Below are positions 9,209 through 18,690 of a stretch of 64,000 nucleotides of DNA, piece by piece. The position numbers and the translations under genes were made by a program. The stretch comes from Guptibacillus hwajinpoensis (lineage in GTDB: Bacteria; Bacillota; Bacilli; Bacillales; Bacillaceae_O). The stretch is taken from the NCBI GenBank assembly GCA_016841765.1, contig JAENYN010000001.1:1-64000 (forward strand). Direction: 5' to 3'. Below the pieces are notes generated by a model. That model was not told the origin of the DNA, ran no database searches, and worked only from the letters and a program-made list of their open reading frames with translations. The stretch's first letter is position 1. Every line of letters starts with the position of its first letter.

Positions 9209-9217
9209 CCGACTGTT

Positions 9218-12200
9218 TCACTTCAAATAAACATCGATTTTCTCCACTTTGCCTTCTCTTATCATACTGGCGTATGGTTCGGTAATTTTACCGCCTTCCA
9301 GTTTCACCTTTTCATCCCTTAAATGAACGACACATTCCGCAGGTTCCACCCCATCTGTTCCAAATGTGTTTTTTCTCACAGGATTATGGTATGTTACCGG
9401 TGTTTTTCCTAAGAATTGAAATTCAATCTGACCCGACTCATCAAATAACCACCCCGGCAAAATCGGATGCAATTCAAGGGTGAGAGAGCCGTTTTCCAGC
9501 TTGAATAATTCCTTCCCGGCCATCATTGTCTGCCACATGCTTAAAAATTCAGCGGTTGTTCCGCTCAGTCTTGCAACGAACCCGCGCCCGTGGACAGTTG
9601 GATCGGGATTCACACTGCTCGCGATAAACGAAGAGTTTTCAAGCGGGCTCCTCCCATAGACTTCAGGGTCCAAAAATGGCGGGAGAGCATTCGGCAAGTC
9701 GTCAAAGAACTCATCGTAAAGTCCCGCTTTCAGCATGCCAAGAAGGTACTTGAACTCCATGTGCATAAACACGGATTCCCGCTCCAGCCATCCCGGTGTA
9801 AATGCGCGGGCACGGCCAATGTCGATGGATTGTTCTTCAAGGGATCGGGATGTTTTGTACATTTTTAATTTGTCATCATAAATTTCGGTTTCCCTGACAC
9901 TTCGATAAATATCCGCAGCCTTTTTCCCATGCTCAGTCTTAAGTTCCCTTGCCGGTGCTTCAAGAAAATGCGGCAGCACTGCCACATTAAAGGACTTCAC
10001 CTTCACAACGGGGTATCTGCCAGGGTTCCGCTTTTCTTCCCCGTTTTCATCCAACACCTTTTCCCAGTCAGCCGCCTCATAGGAAAAATAGGTAGGAAGT
10101 AAACCATTCCCATGCTGCCTTGCCTGGTCAATCCCTGATGAGACTTTTTCAAGGAACTTGCCGGCAATGGAAATGAGTTCATGAAGTTCAACCTTTTTCT
10201 CCGCACCGCTGAACCCGTCTTTCACTTTTTCGCGATACGCTTCCCGAATAGACGAGGTTTTGTCCCAATAATCGAATTGGGCAAGGTCCCCCGCATTAAA
10301 TTCACCCAATGCAGCCATGACGCCATCGAGTAATTCGCAGACTTCGACAGGCAGCGGAATCACTTTCTCTGAATGATCCTTTTGCCCAATGATAAACGCC
10401 AGCAGCCTCTTCAATTCCAGTGTTTCGCTCATCGCGGAGCCGAACATGCCCGGCAGGCCGTTCATCGAATCATTCCAGCCGGGTTTATTCGCTTCCATTT
10501 CGATTCCCATTCCATATGGATCCAGCGTGGAAAACTTGATTGCTGCGAGCGAAAATAGCTTGCTGAATAAATTGGTTGTATATGGTTTTCCCTCATTCGT
10601 CACAACCCATTGTGAGCCGCTTTGTGAGGGCCTCTCAGAAATGGCGCCGTATTGGCGGACCTTTTCATCAGCTAAAACAACCTTCTCAGATCTCGGATTG
10701 ACGAACGCCTGGCTGGAATAGTACACATAGGAATCATCTTCAAACAGAAGCCGTTCGCTGTGATCCGGGAATACCTTCAAATAGTTTTCAATCAAGTCCA
10801 GATTGTAGGTGAAGTGGTCAACCCAGTAGCCTTCGCCAAACTCAGCTTTAATCTGCTGGGTGCTTCTTGAAAGGGTGTCTTCCAAAAACTGGGGCAGTGG
10901 TATCGTCATTGGCATCTTTTCATCCGCAATCGTCTGGAAGAGATCGCCCGGTGTAAAAGAAGAACCGAGCTTGTCTGCAATCAGCGCAGCATCCGCTTCG
11001 TTTTCAAAAATCTCATTCAGCCAACTGGTATCTTCAGCATCCTTAAGAACAAACCTTGACCCTTTCACCACCAATGGATTATATCCATCAGGCTGAATCA
11101 GGTTCATGAACAACTTAATGTTGTGGTCCCCTGTTTCAGGATGGAAAAAAATATCATTCCGCCTGTTCTGGTTCACATCCCGGAAGTTTCCATTGCCCTG
11201 GGAAAAGTATTCCGGGGCAACCGAGAAAAAGTTATAGTCCCGCTCTAAGTCGCCATGCTTGCGGGAGTATACGTAATAAATAAAGGAACCGGATCCCTTC
11301 GAAAGCGAAACCGGATACCCGCCGCGCAGCACATTGTCCAGATAGCTTTGCTTTGTATAGGCATCAAACAAAGGCGAACCTGTCCTGGTAAACACATCGC
11401 GGGTAAGATCAGTCACAATCGCTTCATTTTCCCGGTGCTTCTCGTTCATATAGTCAAAGTCAGCAAGGTCATGCGCTCTTTCATTGATCGTTTCAATATC
11501 CTTCACATGCCCGATCAATGTATAAAACTCTTTGTGGCCGCCAGGCTCAAGAGCGGCATTCAGTGCTGAAAACCCGCACGGTAATTTATTCGATGTGATC
11601 GGATCTATTTGCTTCAGCTCATCAGCCGGATGATCAGCAAACGCTTCCGGGAAGGAAAGTGAGCTCTCCTCTCCAAAAACGAGGGAAATGTCGACAATCG
11701 GGTCGATCAGCTGTCCATCCTCTGCAAATGACATATAAAAGTGGCCTTTCGTAACTTCTTCAACTTCGGCTGTATCATCGGTTGAGGAACGGACTTTATA
11801 GAACGGAATATGGTGATCGAGATTGTAAACATCCATCCAGCTTTTTAATGTATTCCCCACCTCTTTGTAGGCTGAGTTGCCGATGCCGTATGGAATGATG
11901 GCAGGAACACCGTCAAGCACTTCCAATTTCAACGTGTCCGCTGAAATATTCTCGATTCGGACCTTTCGTACAAGGGCGCCGAAAGGTTCATTCGGCAGGG
12001 TGAAGTACGTAACCGTTGATTTCACGCCGTACTTCTCATTGACCTCTTCGATTTTCAACTCATTTTCTTTGATATACATTCTCCGGGCCGGATTACCGTT
12101 AAGGCCCCGGAAAGGAGAAAACGGTTCAAATATTGCAGTCTCATTTTCGTTGTATACCTTTATAAACGTTCTGAATCCATTTTTGGAAACCTGCTGATAC

Positions 12201-12409
12201 GCCTGGTTGGCCGGAAAAAATTCCATGATGGCATGATCTTTATCCTTCACGCCAAAACTGGCCATCGCCTGCCCGCGGTTCACAAAAAAAGACCAGATTG
12301 GAATTCCATACAATCCAGCCACACCGGGTAAAAAACTTGAAAACGTCTTTGCCTGATCATATTGTTCAATGACGAAGTATTGGTCATCACTAAATCTGTA
12401 TTTATCCAA
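9218..12409 (-). CDS. GH161/GH94-type beta-glucan phosphorylase
   Basis: Large cytoplasmic protein of 1063 residues in the clan of inverting beta-glucoside phosphorylases (N-terminal beta-sandwich, then an (alpha/alpha)6 barrel). It would release glucose 1-phosphate from beta-1,3-glucooligosaccharides. Recognisable blocks are the N-terminal KTFSSFLPGVAGLYGIP, SFGVKDKDHAIMEF and NGFRTFIK, FNMKPGW-like GWNDSMNGLPGMFGS (about 645-660), and near the C terminus SSFIASSVNPDP with GRGFVARLSGTTAEF. Length and these blocks fit GH161 (beta-1,3-glucan phosphorylases such as Paenibacillus PapP) better than 800-residue cellobiose phosphorylases. A 1,2-oligoglucan phosphorylase of GH94 is the main alternative. 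The catalytic Asp was not assigned. Start is TTG at 12409, preceded by GGAGGG. Context (GH16 laminarinase, GH1) favours beta-1,3 linkage. Confidence 0.75.
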   Translation of the reverse strand: MDKYRFSDDQYFVIEQYDQAKTFSSFLPGVAGLYGIPIWSFFVNRGQAMASFGVKDKDHAIMEFFPANQAYQQVSKNGFRTFIKVYNENETAIFEPFSPFRGLNGNPARRMYIKENELKIEEVNEKYGVKSTVTYFTLPNEPFGALVRKVRIENISADTLKLEVLDGVPAIIPYGIGNSAYKEVGNTLKSWMDVYNLDHHIPFYKVRSSTDDTAEVEEVTKGHFYMSFAEDGQLIDPIVDISLVFGEESSLSFPEAFADHPADELKQIDPITSNKLPCGFSALNAALEPGGHKEFYTLIGHVKDIETINERAHDLADFDYMNEKHRENEAIVTDLTRDVFTRTGSPLFDAYTKQSYLDNVLRGGYPVSLSKGSGSFIYYVYSRKHGDLERDYNFFSVAPEYFSQGNGNFRDVNQNRRNDIFFHPETGDHNIKLFMNLIQPDGYNPLVVKGSRFVLKDAEDTSWLNEIFENEADAALIADKLGSSFTPGDLFQTIADEKMPMTIPLPQFLEDTLSRSTQQIKAEFGEGYWVDHFTYNLDLIENYLKVFPDHSERLLFEDDSYVYYSSQAFVNPRSEKVVLADEKVRQYGAISERPSQSGSQWVVTNEGKPYTTNLFSKLFSLAAIKFSTLDPYGMGIEMEANKPGWNDSMNGLPGMFGSAMSETLELKRLLAFIIGQKDHSEKVIPLPVEVCELLDGVMAALGEFNAGDLAQFDYWDKTSSIREAYREKVKDGFSGAEKKVELHELISIAGKFLEKVSSGIDQARQHGNGLLPTYFSYEAADWEKVLDENGEEKRNPGRYPVVKVKSFNVAVLPHFLEAPARELKTEHGKKAADIYRSVRETEIYDDKLKMYKTSRSLEEQSIDIGRARAFTPGWLERESVFMHMEFKYLLGMLKAGLYDEFFDDLPNALPPFLDPEVYGRSPLENSSFIASSVNPDPTVHGRGFVARLSGTTAEFLSMWQTMMAGKELFKLENGSLTLELHPILPGWLFDESGQIEFQFLGKTPVTYHNPVRKNTFGTDGVEPAECVVHLRDEKVKLEGGKITEPYASMIREGKVEKIDVYLK

Positions 12410-12440
12410 TCAAGACCCTCCGGTAGTAAATGATTTCGAA

Positions 12441-12454
12441 CGAAAACGGTTTCG
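12441..12454. promoter_or_regulatory. LacI-type operator before the phosphorylase gene
   Basis: CGAAAACGGTTTCG matches the CGAAACCGGTTTCG sites found upstream of the binding protein and GH16 genes, with one change at the centre. It lies between the LacI gene and the phosphorylase start, so the phosphorylase probably has its own regulated initiation. Confidence 0.7.
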
Positions 12455-12470
12455 ATTCTCGTTAAAAATG

Positions 12471-13481
12471 TTATGTGATTTGTTTACATGATTTTCTTTT
12501 GATCAGTTCCACAGGGATTTTGTGGCTCTCAACAATTTTTTCCTTTTTATCGATCTGCCTGATAAGGAGTCCTGCCGCCTCTTTTCCAATTAAATCGGTT
12601 CTCTGCCTGATTGTGGTCAGCGGCGGGTAGACAAATTTTGCAAGTTCAATATCATCAAAACCGATGATGGATACATCATCAGGAACTTGAAGGCCGGCAT
12701 CCCGGATGGCTTCGATTGCCCCAATGGCCATATTATCTCCCGCAGCGTAAACCGCTGTTGGGGGCTCCGCCATGCCAAGGAGCTTTTTCATCGCCTCGTA
12801 CCCTTCATCCCTGGAAAAATATCCGCCATCAACTATATAGTTCTCAGGTACATCTAAAGATAACTCTTCCATTGTATCCAGGTAACCTTTCAATCTTTGC
12901 ACACCCGCAAAGGTATGTTCATGGCCGGCGATGTGGGCGATGCGCTTATGCCCGAGGGAGTGCAAATACTCCACTGCCTTCCGGCTTCCTGACAGGTTAT
13001 CGGAAAACACGACACTTGATTGTGTGCTGTGCAAATCGATCACCACGCTCGGGATGGAAGCTTTCATGATTTCCTGGACTTGCTCATCGTTGTAAGTGGA
13101 ACATACGATGACAACTCCATCTACACCCCGATAGCGGAAATGGTCTAAATAACTCTTTTCCTGATTGCTGATTTGCCGGGATGCAAACAGCAGGTCATAT
13201 CCCAAATATTCCACATTCTGCTTGAAGTTCTCAATCACTGCATTAAAAAATGGGTGTTTCATTCCGATTCCCAATGACTCGATAAATACGACTCCAATCG
13301 TCCAGGACTTTTTGGTCGTCAATGTCCTGGCGTGGGAGTTTGGCAAGTAGCCCATTTCATCGACTGCCTGTAGAATGGCCCGCTTTGTCTTCTCCCCGAC
13401 ATCCTGGTAATTGTTCAACACTTTGGAAACGGTTGTTACCGAGAACCCTGTCTTTTTTGCAATATCATAAATTGTAACCAT
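12471..13481 (-). CDS. LacI-family regulator of the beta-1,3-glucan locus
   Basis: DNA-binding protein of 336 residues. The HTH is at residues 2-26 (VTIYDIAKKTGFSVTTVSKVL) with the hinge GYLPNSHARTL; the effector domain carries DGVVIVCS, RIAHIAGHE and VSIIGFDDIELA. ATG at 13481 is chosen because GAGGTG lies six bases upstream and the product then starts exactly as LacI proteins do; an in-frame extension to 13541 lacks a ribosome site. It probably binds the seven GAAACCGGTTTC-type palindromes of the locus. The inducer is likely a laminari-oligosaccharide, which is inference. It is separated from the GH1 gene by a Bacillus repeat element. Confidence 0.9.
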   Translation of the reverse strand: MVTIYDIAKKTGFSVTTVSKVLNNYQDVGEKTKRAILQAVDEMGYLPNSHARTLTTKKSWTIGVVFIESLGIGMKHPFFNAVIENFKQNVEYLGYDLLFASRQISNQEKSYLDHFRYRGVDGVVIVCSTYNDEQVQEIMKASIPSVVIDLHSTQSSVVFSDNLSGSRKAVEYLHSLGHKRIAHIAGHEHTFAGVQRLKGYLDTMEELSLDVPENYIVDGGYFSRDEGYEAMKKLLGMAEPPTAVYAAGDNMAIGAIEAIRDAGLQVPDDVSIIGFDDIELAKFVYPPLTTIRQRTDLIGKEAAGLLIRQIDKKEKIVESHKIPVELIKRKSCKQIT

Positions 13482-13662
13482 TACGCGCACCTCATCTTTA
13501 TGGCATAAAAGGCAAAAACCAGTCTTTGATTTTATATTCATAATTTGGGGCTATTTTCCTCTATCTTTATTATAAAGAGAGTCCGGCCGATATTCATCAG
13601 TTTCCACTTGAATCTTATTGTGTACCTCATTTTTCTTATTTAATGGCCTGTTAAACGCTAGT

Positions 13663-13857
13663 GTTGATTTCCGTTGCAGGTACTCGCTTTCACGATAGGC
13701 ACAAGAGCGACATCTGTTCCTGCTTCCCTCCGGTCGCACTCACAGTGTCTTCTTTGCCGCGGGGCGGGCGGTGAGCCTCCTCATCGCTATCGCTCTTGCG
13801 GGGTCTCACCTGTCCCGCTAGTCCCGCTGGAGTCTCGCACCTTCCACTCCAATCAAC
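13663..13857. repeat. Bacillus intergenic repeat element, copy 1
   Basis: A GC-rich 195-bp island ending in TTGATT/AATCAA, with internal GGAGTCTCGC, GGGGTCTCACC, CCGCGGGGC and CGCTTTCACG blocks. The same blocks occur, rearranged and more compact, at 42379-42503 and in part at 22458-22499. It has the look of the mobile-like palindromic repeats scattered between Bacillaceae genes. No frame encodes a transposase. Confidence 0.65.
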
Positions 13858-13949
13858 TAGTGAAAAAATTAACTTTTAGCTTTAATACAGCCTATTTAAT
13901 ATAAAAATCACAAGATCCCGGCCCTGCCTTTTATCCGCCATATCCTTGC

Positions 13950-15293
13950 TTACATACTAAACCAATTGTTGCGAACCAATTTTTTATACCAATAGAAACT
14001 CTCTTTCGGCGTCCTTTCAAAATTGCGGTAGTTGACATGGATTAAGCCGAACCGCTGGTCGTAGCCTTCCGCCCATTCAAAGTTATCAAGCAGCGACCAT
14101 ACAATATACCCTTTGATCGGAACACCTGATTTGATCGCCCGGTGAAGCGCGGTAAGGTGCTGCTTCAAGTAATCGATCCGCTCCTGGTCATTCACGATGC
14201 CGTCGATGACATCATGATTATAGCAAGCGCCGTTTTCGGTAATATAAATCGGGACGTTGCCATAGAGGTCGGTAATGTGCGTCAGGACTTTATAAAAGCC
14301 CTCCGAATAAATCGGCCAGCCGATATCCGTTCTTTCATAGTCTACCGTTATATCTTCGAATTCAAACAAACCGGAACCTTCCTGATGGCGGACGATGTTG
14401 CCCGAGTAGTAGTTAATCCCCATGAAGTCGATCGGCTGGGAAATGATCTCCATATCGCCTTCTTCAATCTTCAAGTGTCCGTTTGCATTGGCGAATATCT
14501 CAATCAATTCCTCCGGATAGGACCCTTTGAAAACCGGCTCCATAAACCACTCAATCTTCCAGAGCATCCCTCTGCGGGCAGCATTGATGTCTTCTTCCAT
14601 CCTGCTGAACGGCTCGAGCCAGTCAACGTTCGGAGCATACCCGATTTCCCCATTCGGGACGATTTTCCTGAATGCCTTCACGGCATGGCCATGGGCCAGC
14701 AGCAAATGGTGGGAAACATCAATGGCCGACTGCAGATTCTGCTTACCCGGGGCATGAATGCCAAGGTAATTGGATAGAAATGAGATGCACCAGGGTTCAT
14801 TGATGGTGAGCCACCTTTTCACCTGGCCCCCAAACTCATTGAACATCGCTGTTGCGTATTCTGTGAACGCATCCACTGTCGAACGGACTTCCCAGCCCCC
14901 TTTATCCTGGAGGATTTGCGGGAGATCCCAGTGATAAAGCGTGATCATCGGTTCAATACCGTTATCAAGGAGCCCTTGAATCAGGGTGCGGTAATAGGCA
15001 ACGCCTTTTGGATTCAGCTCTCCTGTTCCTTCCGGCATGACACGCGGCCAGGAGATCGAAAACCGGTAAATGTCTACTCCAAGTTCCTTGATTTGTTCAA
15101 TATCTTCCTCGACACGATTATAGCTGTCACAGGCATCGTCCCCGTGATCGCCGTTTTTCACATTGCCGGGTTGTTTTGTGAATGTATCCCATATCGAAGG
15201 GGTGCGGCCGTCCTTATTAGCTGCCCCTTCGATTTGATAGGCTGCGGTTGCAACTCCCCATTGTATATCGTCTGGAAACTGTATTGTTGTCAT
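13950..15293 (-). CDS. GH1 beta-glucosidase
   Basis: Cytoplasmic retaining beta-glucosidase of 447 residues, full length for GH1. It would hydrolyse imported laminaribiose and short beta-glucosides to glucose. The acid/base Glu is E166 in the TINEP motif and the nucleophile is E353 in ITENG; the N-terminal FPDDIQWGVATAAYQIEGA signature is present. No 6-phosphate recognition is evident, and uptake here is by ABC import rather than PTS, consistent with unphosphorylated substrate. ATG at 15293 has GGAGGT seven bases upstream, so the longer frame to 15323 is rejected. It sits 52 bases after the permease gene in the same operon. Confidence 0.9.
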   Translation of the reverse strand: MTTIQFPDDIQWGVATAAYQIEGAANKDGRTPSIWDTFTKQPGNVKNGDHGDDACDSYNRVEEDIEQIKELGVDIYRFSISWPRVMPEGTGELNPKGVAYYRTLIQGLLDNGIEPMITLYHWDLPQILQDKGGWEVRSTVDAFTEYATAMFNEFGGQVKRWLTINEPWCISFLSNYLGIHAPGKQNLQSAIDVSHHLLLAHGHAVKAFRKIVPNGEIGYAPNVDWLEPFSRMEEDINAARRGMLWKIEWFMEPVFKGSYPEELIEIFANANGHLKIEEGDMEIISQPIDFMGINYYSGNIVRHQEGSGLFEFEDITVDYERTDIGWPIYSEGFYKVLTHITDLYGNVPIYITENGACYNHDVIDGIVNDQERIDYLKQHLTALHRAIKSGVPIKGYIVWSLLDNFEWAEGYDQRFGLIHVNYRNFERTPKESFYWYKKLVRNNWFSM

Positions 15294-15345
15294 GACTGGT
15301 ACCTCCATAAAGTAATAGATCATGGTGCAGAATTTTTATAATCGC

Positions 15346-16191
15346 CTATTTAACAGAGCCTTCCGTAATACTTGCAATAAATAGCTTATTGAACATTAAG
15401 AAGATGATAATCAGCGGAACTGTAGCCCAGAATACGCCTGACAACAGCATGCCGAAGTCCACTTTATAGGCATTGTTCAAGGAAGCCAGTGCAACCTGGA
15501 GCGTATAGGAATCAGGGCTCCGCAATACGGTGAACTGCCACAGGAATTCTCCCCAGACCAGGGTGAACACGATAATCCCAAGTGTCGCAAATGCAGGCTT
15601 TATGATCGGGAGTACAATACTTCTGTAAATCCTGAAGTTTGAAGCCCCGTCTAATTTGGCCGCTTCAATCAGCTCATCCGGTACAGATTCACTGACATAC
15701 TGGCGCATCAAAAAGATTCCGAGTGGATTCAGCAAGTATATGATCCCTGCACCTTGAAGGGTATCGAGCCAGTCTAACTTGGACACGAGATAATACTGCG
15801 GAATCAAACCCAATTGCGGCGGGATGACCATTGTCAGCAGAATCGCGATAAAAAAGATATTTTTCCCCGGAAAGTGGAACTTCGCAAAAGCGAAACCGGC
15901 CAGGGAACTGATGACAAGAACAAGGATTGTCACGAGGGTGCCAAGCAGTACTGTATTCCACATCGCCTGGAAGAATGGGATATTATCCAGGACCTTTTGA
16001 AAGTTTTCAACGAGCTGCCCGCCTGGAATAAGGGCAGGCGGAATGGAGTTATAATCGGCACTCGGCCTTGTTGCCATGACGAACATCCAATAAAAAGGAA
16101 ACAGGGAAAATAAGGAGGCAAGGATCAAGACTGCATAAATCGGTGCTAAGCCGAACGAAAACTTTTTCTTTTTCTTTTTATCTTTAGACAT
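15346..16191 (-). CDS. Sugar ABC transporter permease, MalG type
   Basis: Membrane permease of 281 residues with a very basic N terminus (KDKKKKKK) and about six membrane helices. The ATPase-docking loop is EAAKLDGASNFRIYRS followed by PIIKPA. It overlaps the upstream permease gene by eight bases, so the two are translationally coupled. It is probably the second channel subunit for laminari-oligosaccharides. As in the mannan locus, no ATPase gene is present. Confidence 0.9.
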   Translation of the reverse strand: MSKDKKKKKKFSFGLAPIYAVLILASLFSLFPFYWMFVMATRPSADYNSIPPALIPGGQLVENFQKVLDNIPFFQAMWNTVLLGTLVTILVLVISSLAGFAFAKFHFPGKNIFFIAILLTMVIPPQLGLIPQYYLVSKLDWLDTLQGAGIIYLLNPLGIFLMRQYVSESVPDELIEAAKLDGASNFRIYRSIVLPIIKPAFATLGIIVFTLVWGEFLWQFTVLRSPDSYTLQVALASLNNAYKVDFGMLLSGVFWATVPLIIIFLMFNKLFIASITEGSVK

Positions 16192-17140
16192 TTTTGACCC
16201 TCCCTTTCTTAACCTTCGTCCCTGATGTCAGCCATGTATTGATGGCCGCTGCAAAAATGATGATGATCAACAGCAGTACAGCTGTAGCTGAAGCTGTTCC
16301 GAATGAGCCAAGGTTAAAGGCATCACGATACAAATACATTACAACCGTCATGGCCTCGTCGCGGGTGAAAGCTGACGCACCGAGGAATACAGTTGGCTCT
16401 GCAAATAACTGCAATGCTCCGACCGTTGACATAAACACTGTCAACACAATGAAAGGTTTCAGCAGGGGTATTGTAATGTGAAAGAATTGCTGGACCTTAT
16501 TGGCTCCATCAATTGTAGCCGCTTCATATATATCTTTGGGAATGCTTTGGAGTCCCGCCAGATAGATGATCGTGTTATATCCGACCCAGCGCCAGAAGAC
16601 CATGACGGAGATCGCAATCTTGGCGCCCCATTCCGACGTCTTCCAGCTGACCGGATCAAGGCCAAACCAGCCAATCACATAGTTGGCAAGGGCGCTTTCA
16701 TTACTGCTGAAAAACACGCCGAATACGAGAGCGACCGCAACCATCGATGTAATATACGGCATAAAAATCGAAACGCGGAAAAAATTTGTGAACTTGACGA
16801 TTGTCAAATTGAGGAAATAGGCAAGTACAATTCCGACAATCAATTGGGGCGCCGTACCGAGCAGTCCCATAATAATTGTGTTGTACAATGATTTCCAAAA
16901 TAATGGATCTTGAAGAACAATAACGAAATTGTCAAATCCCACAAACGTCATATCCCCAAGACCATTCCATTTTTGAAAGGCGAGGACAATGCTGAAGATA
17001 GCGGGATAGAGGCCGATTATCGCAAAAATGATGAAAAAGGGAGCGATATATAAGTAACCGGAGAACATATCTTTTTTGTTTTCTGACATCTGTTTTTTTG
17101 GTTTTTTCGATGTGTTTTGTTTTGTTGGATTCAAACCCAT
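16184..17140 (-). CDS. Sugar ABC transporter permease, MalF type
   Basis: Membrane permease of 318 residues. A hydrophilic N-terminal tail of about 25 residues (NPTKQNTSKKPKKQ) precedes the first helix near residues 28-52. The EAA loop reads YEAATIDGANKVQQFFH then IPLLKP. It follows the binding-protein gene after 57 bases that contain a hairpin, and overlaps the next permease gene. Assignment to beta-1,3-glucooligosaccharide import rests on the operon partners. Confidence 0.9.
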   Translation of the reverse strand: MGLNPTKQNTSKKPKKQMSENKKDMFSGYLYIAPFFIIFAIIGLYPAIFSIVLAFQKWNGLGDMTFVGFDNFVIVLQDPLFWKSLYNTIIMGLLGTAPQLIVGIVLAYFLNLTIVKFTNFFRVSIFMPYITSMVAVALVFGVFFSSNESALANYVIGWFGLDPVSWKTSEWGAKIAISVMVFWRWVGYNTIIYLAGLQSIPKDIYEAATIDGANKVQQFFHITIPLLKPFIVLTVFMSTVGALQLFAEPTVFLGASAFTRDEAMTVVMYLYRDAFNLGSFGTASATAVLLLIIIIFAAAINTWLTSGTKVKKGRVKNV

Positions 17141-17158
17141 GGTGTAACCCCCTTATCA

Positions 17159-17190
17159 TTTCGGGCCGGATCGTTTGATCCAGCCCGAAA
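17159..17190 (-). other. Intercistronic stem-loop behind the binding-protein gene
   Basis: Near-perfect 14-bp inverted repeat TTTCGGGCCGGATC / GATCCAGCCCGAAA with a four-base loop, without a clear T run. It is placed exactly as the hairpin at 3027-3059 in the other ABC operon. Confidence 0.75.
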
Positions 17191-17197
17191 CAAAACA

Positions 17198-18484
17198 TTA
17201 CTTTTTCATTAACCCTTCAATCCGCTTAACCGCAGCATCCCACTCTTCTTGAGGGTTGCCGCCCTGTTGGACGTTCTTCAGGGCTGCCAGGACTTCGTTA
17301 TTCACCGTTACGTATTTTGGTCCTTTGTAAACAGCCGGAATATCTTTCGCTGCTTCAGCAAAGTATTTTGCTGTGTTTTGGCCGCCGAAGTATTCATCAG
17401 AGTTTTGCTTGAACTCTTCCATTTCATATACAGCCGGTGCGGAAGGGAAAAGGCCGCTGTCCACAAACGACTTCAGTTGGTTATCAGGATTCACGAGCCA
17501 CTTTGCAAACTCATATGCTTCCTCACTGTGCTCAGTTTCAGCAGGAATGGCAATATAAGAACCGCCCCAGTTGCCGGCGAAATCTTTCGGCAATGTTGTG
17601 ACGCGCCATTTGCCTTTCGCATCAACTGCATTTTCAGTCATGTATCCCTTAAGCCATGCGGCACCCATTTCAACTGCGAAGTCACCTTTATTCAAGGCAT
17701 TTGCCCACTCAGGTGTCCACATGTCGAATTCTCCTACATAACCTTCTTTATTCAATTCAACGGCATAGTCATATGCTTCTTTTACACCATTGTCCGGTTT
17801 ACCGATTAAAAGCTCGCCATCACGGTTGAAATAGCTTGTTTCCAACGCATCCATATGGGCGCGGAATGCCATTTCCATGCTGTCGACCATCGGCTTGCCA
17901 GTTGCATCTTTCACTTTTGCAGCTGCTTCCTTAAATGCTTGCGGAGTTGAAATCAGTTCAGTTACTTTATCAGGTTCAGTCGGAAGTCCGGCTTTTCCAA
18001 AGACGTCTGTATTATAGTACATCGCTTTCGGGCCGATATCTGTCGGAAGTCCGAACAGGAAGTCGCCTTCTGCGTTTTCAGCTGATGCCCATTTCCAGTC
18101 AAGGTACTTATCCTGGACTTCATCGGCACCGAGATCATACAAGTTTACAAAACGGTCTTGCGCTTCACGATAGCGGTCCAATTGGTCAATTTCGATCATT
18201 GTCAAATCAGGAGCGCCCGATCCGGAAGAAATGGCAGTGAATAAACTGTTATGATGATCTTCCAACTGGGATTTACGGATTTTGATTTTGACATTTGGAT
18301 TTTCTTTTTCATATTCCTTAGCAAGGTCCTCATAATTCGTTGCACCAAACACCCAGAAATCCAATGTAACGTTTCCATCTTTTTTGCCTTCTCCGCCTGA
18401 TGCCTCGTCATCACCACTGCATGCAAATAAGAGAACACTTAAACTTAACAACAGACCAAACAATAAAACTTTCTTGAGCTTCAT
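17198..18484 (-). CDS. Sugar-binding lipoprotein of the beta-glucan ABC transporter
   Basis: Extracellular lipoprotein of 428 residues. The signal peptide ends in the lipobox LFAC with C22 as lipid attachment site, followed by an acidic-glycine linker (SGDDEASGGEG). The mature part has family-1 binding protein features (VTLDFWVFGATNYEDLAKEYE, LFGLPTDIGPKAMYYNTDVF, WGGSYIAIPAETEHSEEAYE). It is the first gene of the transporter-GH1 operon. Its 350-base leader and promoter region holds four copies of the locus operator, the densest cluster in the window. Confidence 0.9.
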   Translation of the reverse strand: MKLKKVLLFGLLLSLSVLLFACSGDDEASGGEGKKDGNVTLDFWVFGATNYEDLAKEYEKENPNVKIKIRKSQLEDHHNSLFTAISSGSGAPDLTMIEIDQLDRYREAQDRFVNLYDLGADEVQDKYLDWKWASAENAEGDFLFGLPTDIGPKAMYYNTDVFGKAGLPTEPDKVTELISTPQAFKEAAAKVKDATGKPMVDSMEMAFRAHMDALETSYFNRDGELLIGKPDNGVKEAYDYAVELNKEGYVGEFDMWTPEWANALNKGDFAVEMGAAWLKGYMTENAVDAKGKWRVTTLPKDFAGNWGGSYIAIPAETEHSEEAYEFAKWLVNPDNQLKSFVDSGLFPSAPAVYEMEEFKQNSDEYFGGQNTAKYFAEAAKDIPAVYKGPKYVTVNNEVLAALKNVQQGGNPQEEWDAAVKRIEGLMKK

Positions 18485-18558
18485 TGACCTTCCCCCTCCT
18501 GGAGATTATGATTTTCTTTCTGAAAACCCGGCATCCAGTTACACCCCTTCTTTTTAAA

Positions 18559-18572
18559 CGAAACCGGTTTCT
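18559..18572. promoter_or_regulatory. LacI-type operator, leader copy 1
   Basis: CGAAACCGGTTTCT, 75 bases upstream of the binding-protein start and well downstream of the predicted transcription start. Confidence 0.75.
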
Positions 18573-18599
18573 TAAAACGTTTAAAAAAATCGAGCGTTA

Positions 18600-18613
18600 C
18601 GAAACCGGTTTCT
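18600..18613. promoter_or_regulatory. LacI-type operator, leader copy 2
   Basis: CGAAACCGGTTTCT again, 41 bases from copy 1 (about four helical turns), so repressors on both sites would face the same side. Confidence 0.75.
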
Positions 18614-18635
18614 TTTTTTCGTAAAAATAAAATCC

Positions 18636-18649
18636 GGAAACCGGTTTCG
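18636..18649. promoter_or_regulatory. LacI-type operator, leader copy 3
   Basis: GGAAACCGGTTTCG, 36 bases from copy 2 and about 35 bases downstream of the expected transcription start. Confidence 0.75.
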
Positions 18650-18690
18650 TTAAGCTCTAAAAGGGGGGTTTCAACTTGAATACACTTTGT

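Noticed and set aside
18573-18585. TTAAAACGTTTAA as another operator or a cre site.
   Set aside because: It departs from both the CCGG operator and the cre consensus (no TG/CA ends), and is probably just AT-rich leader sequence.
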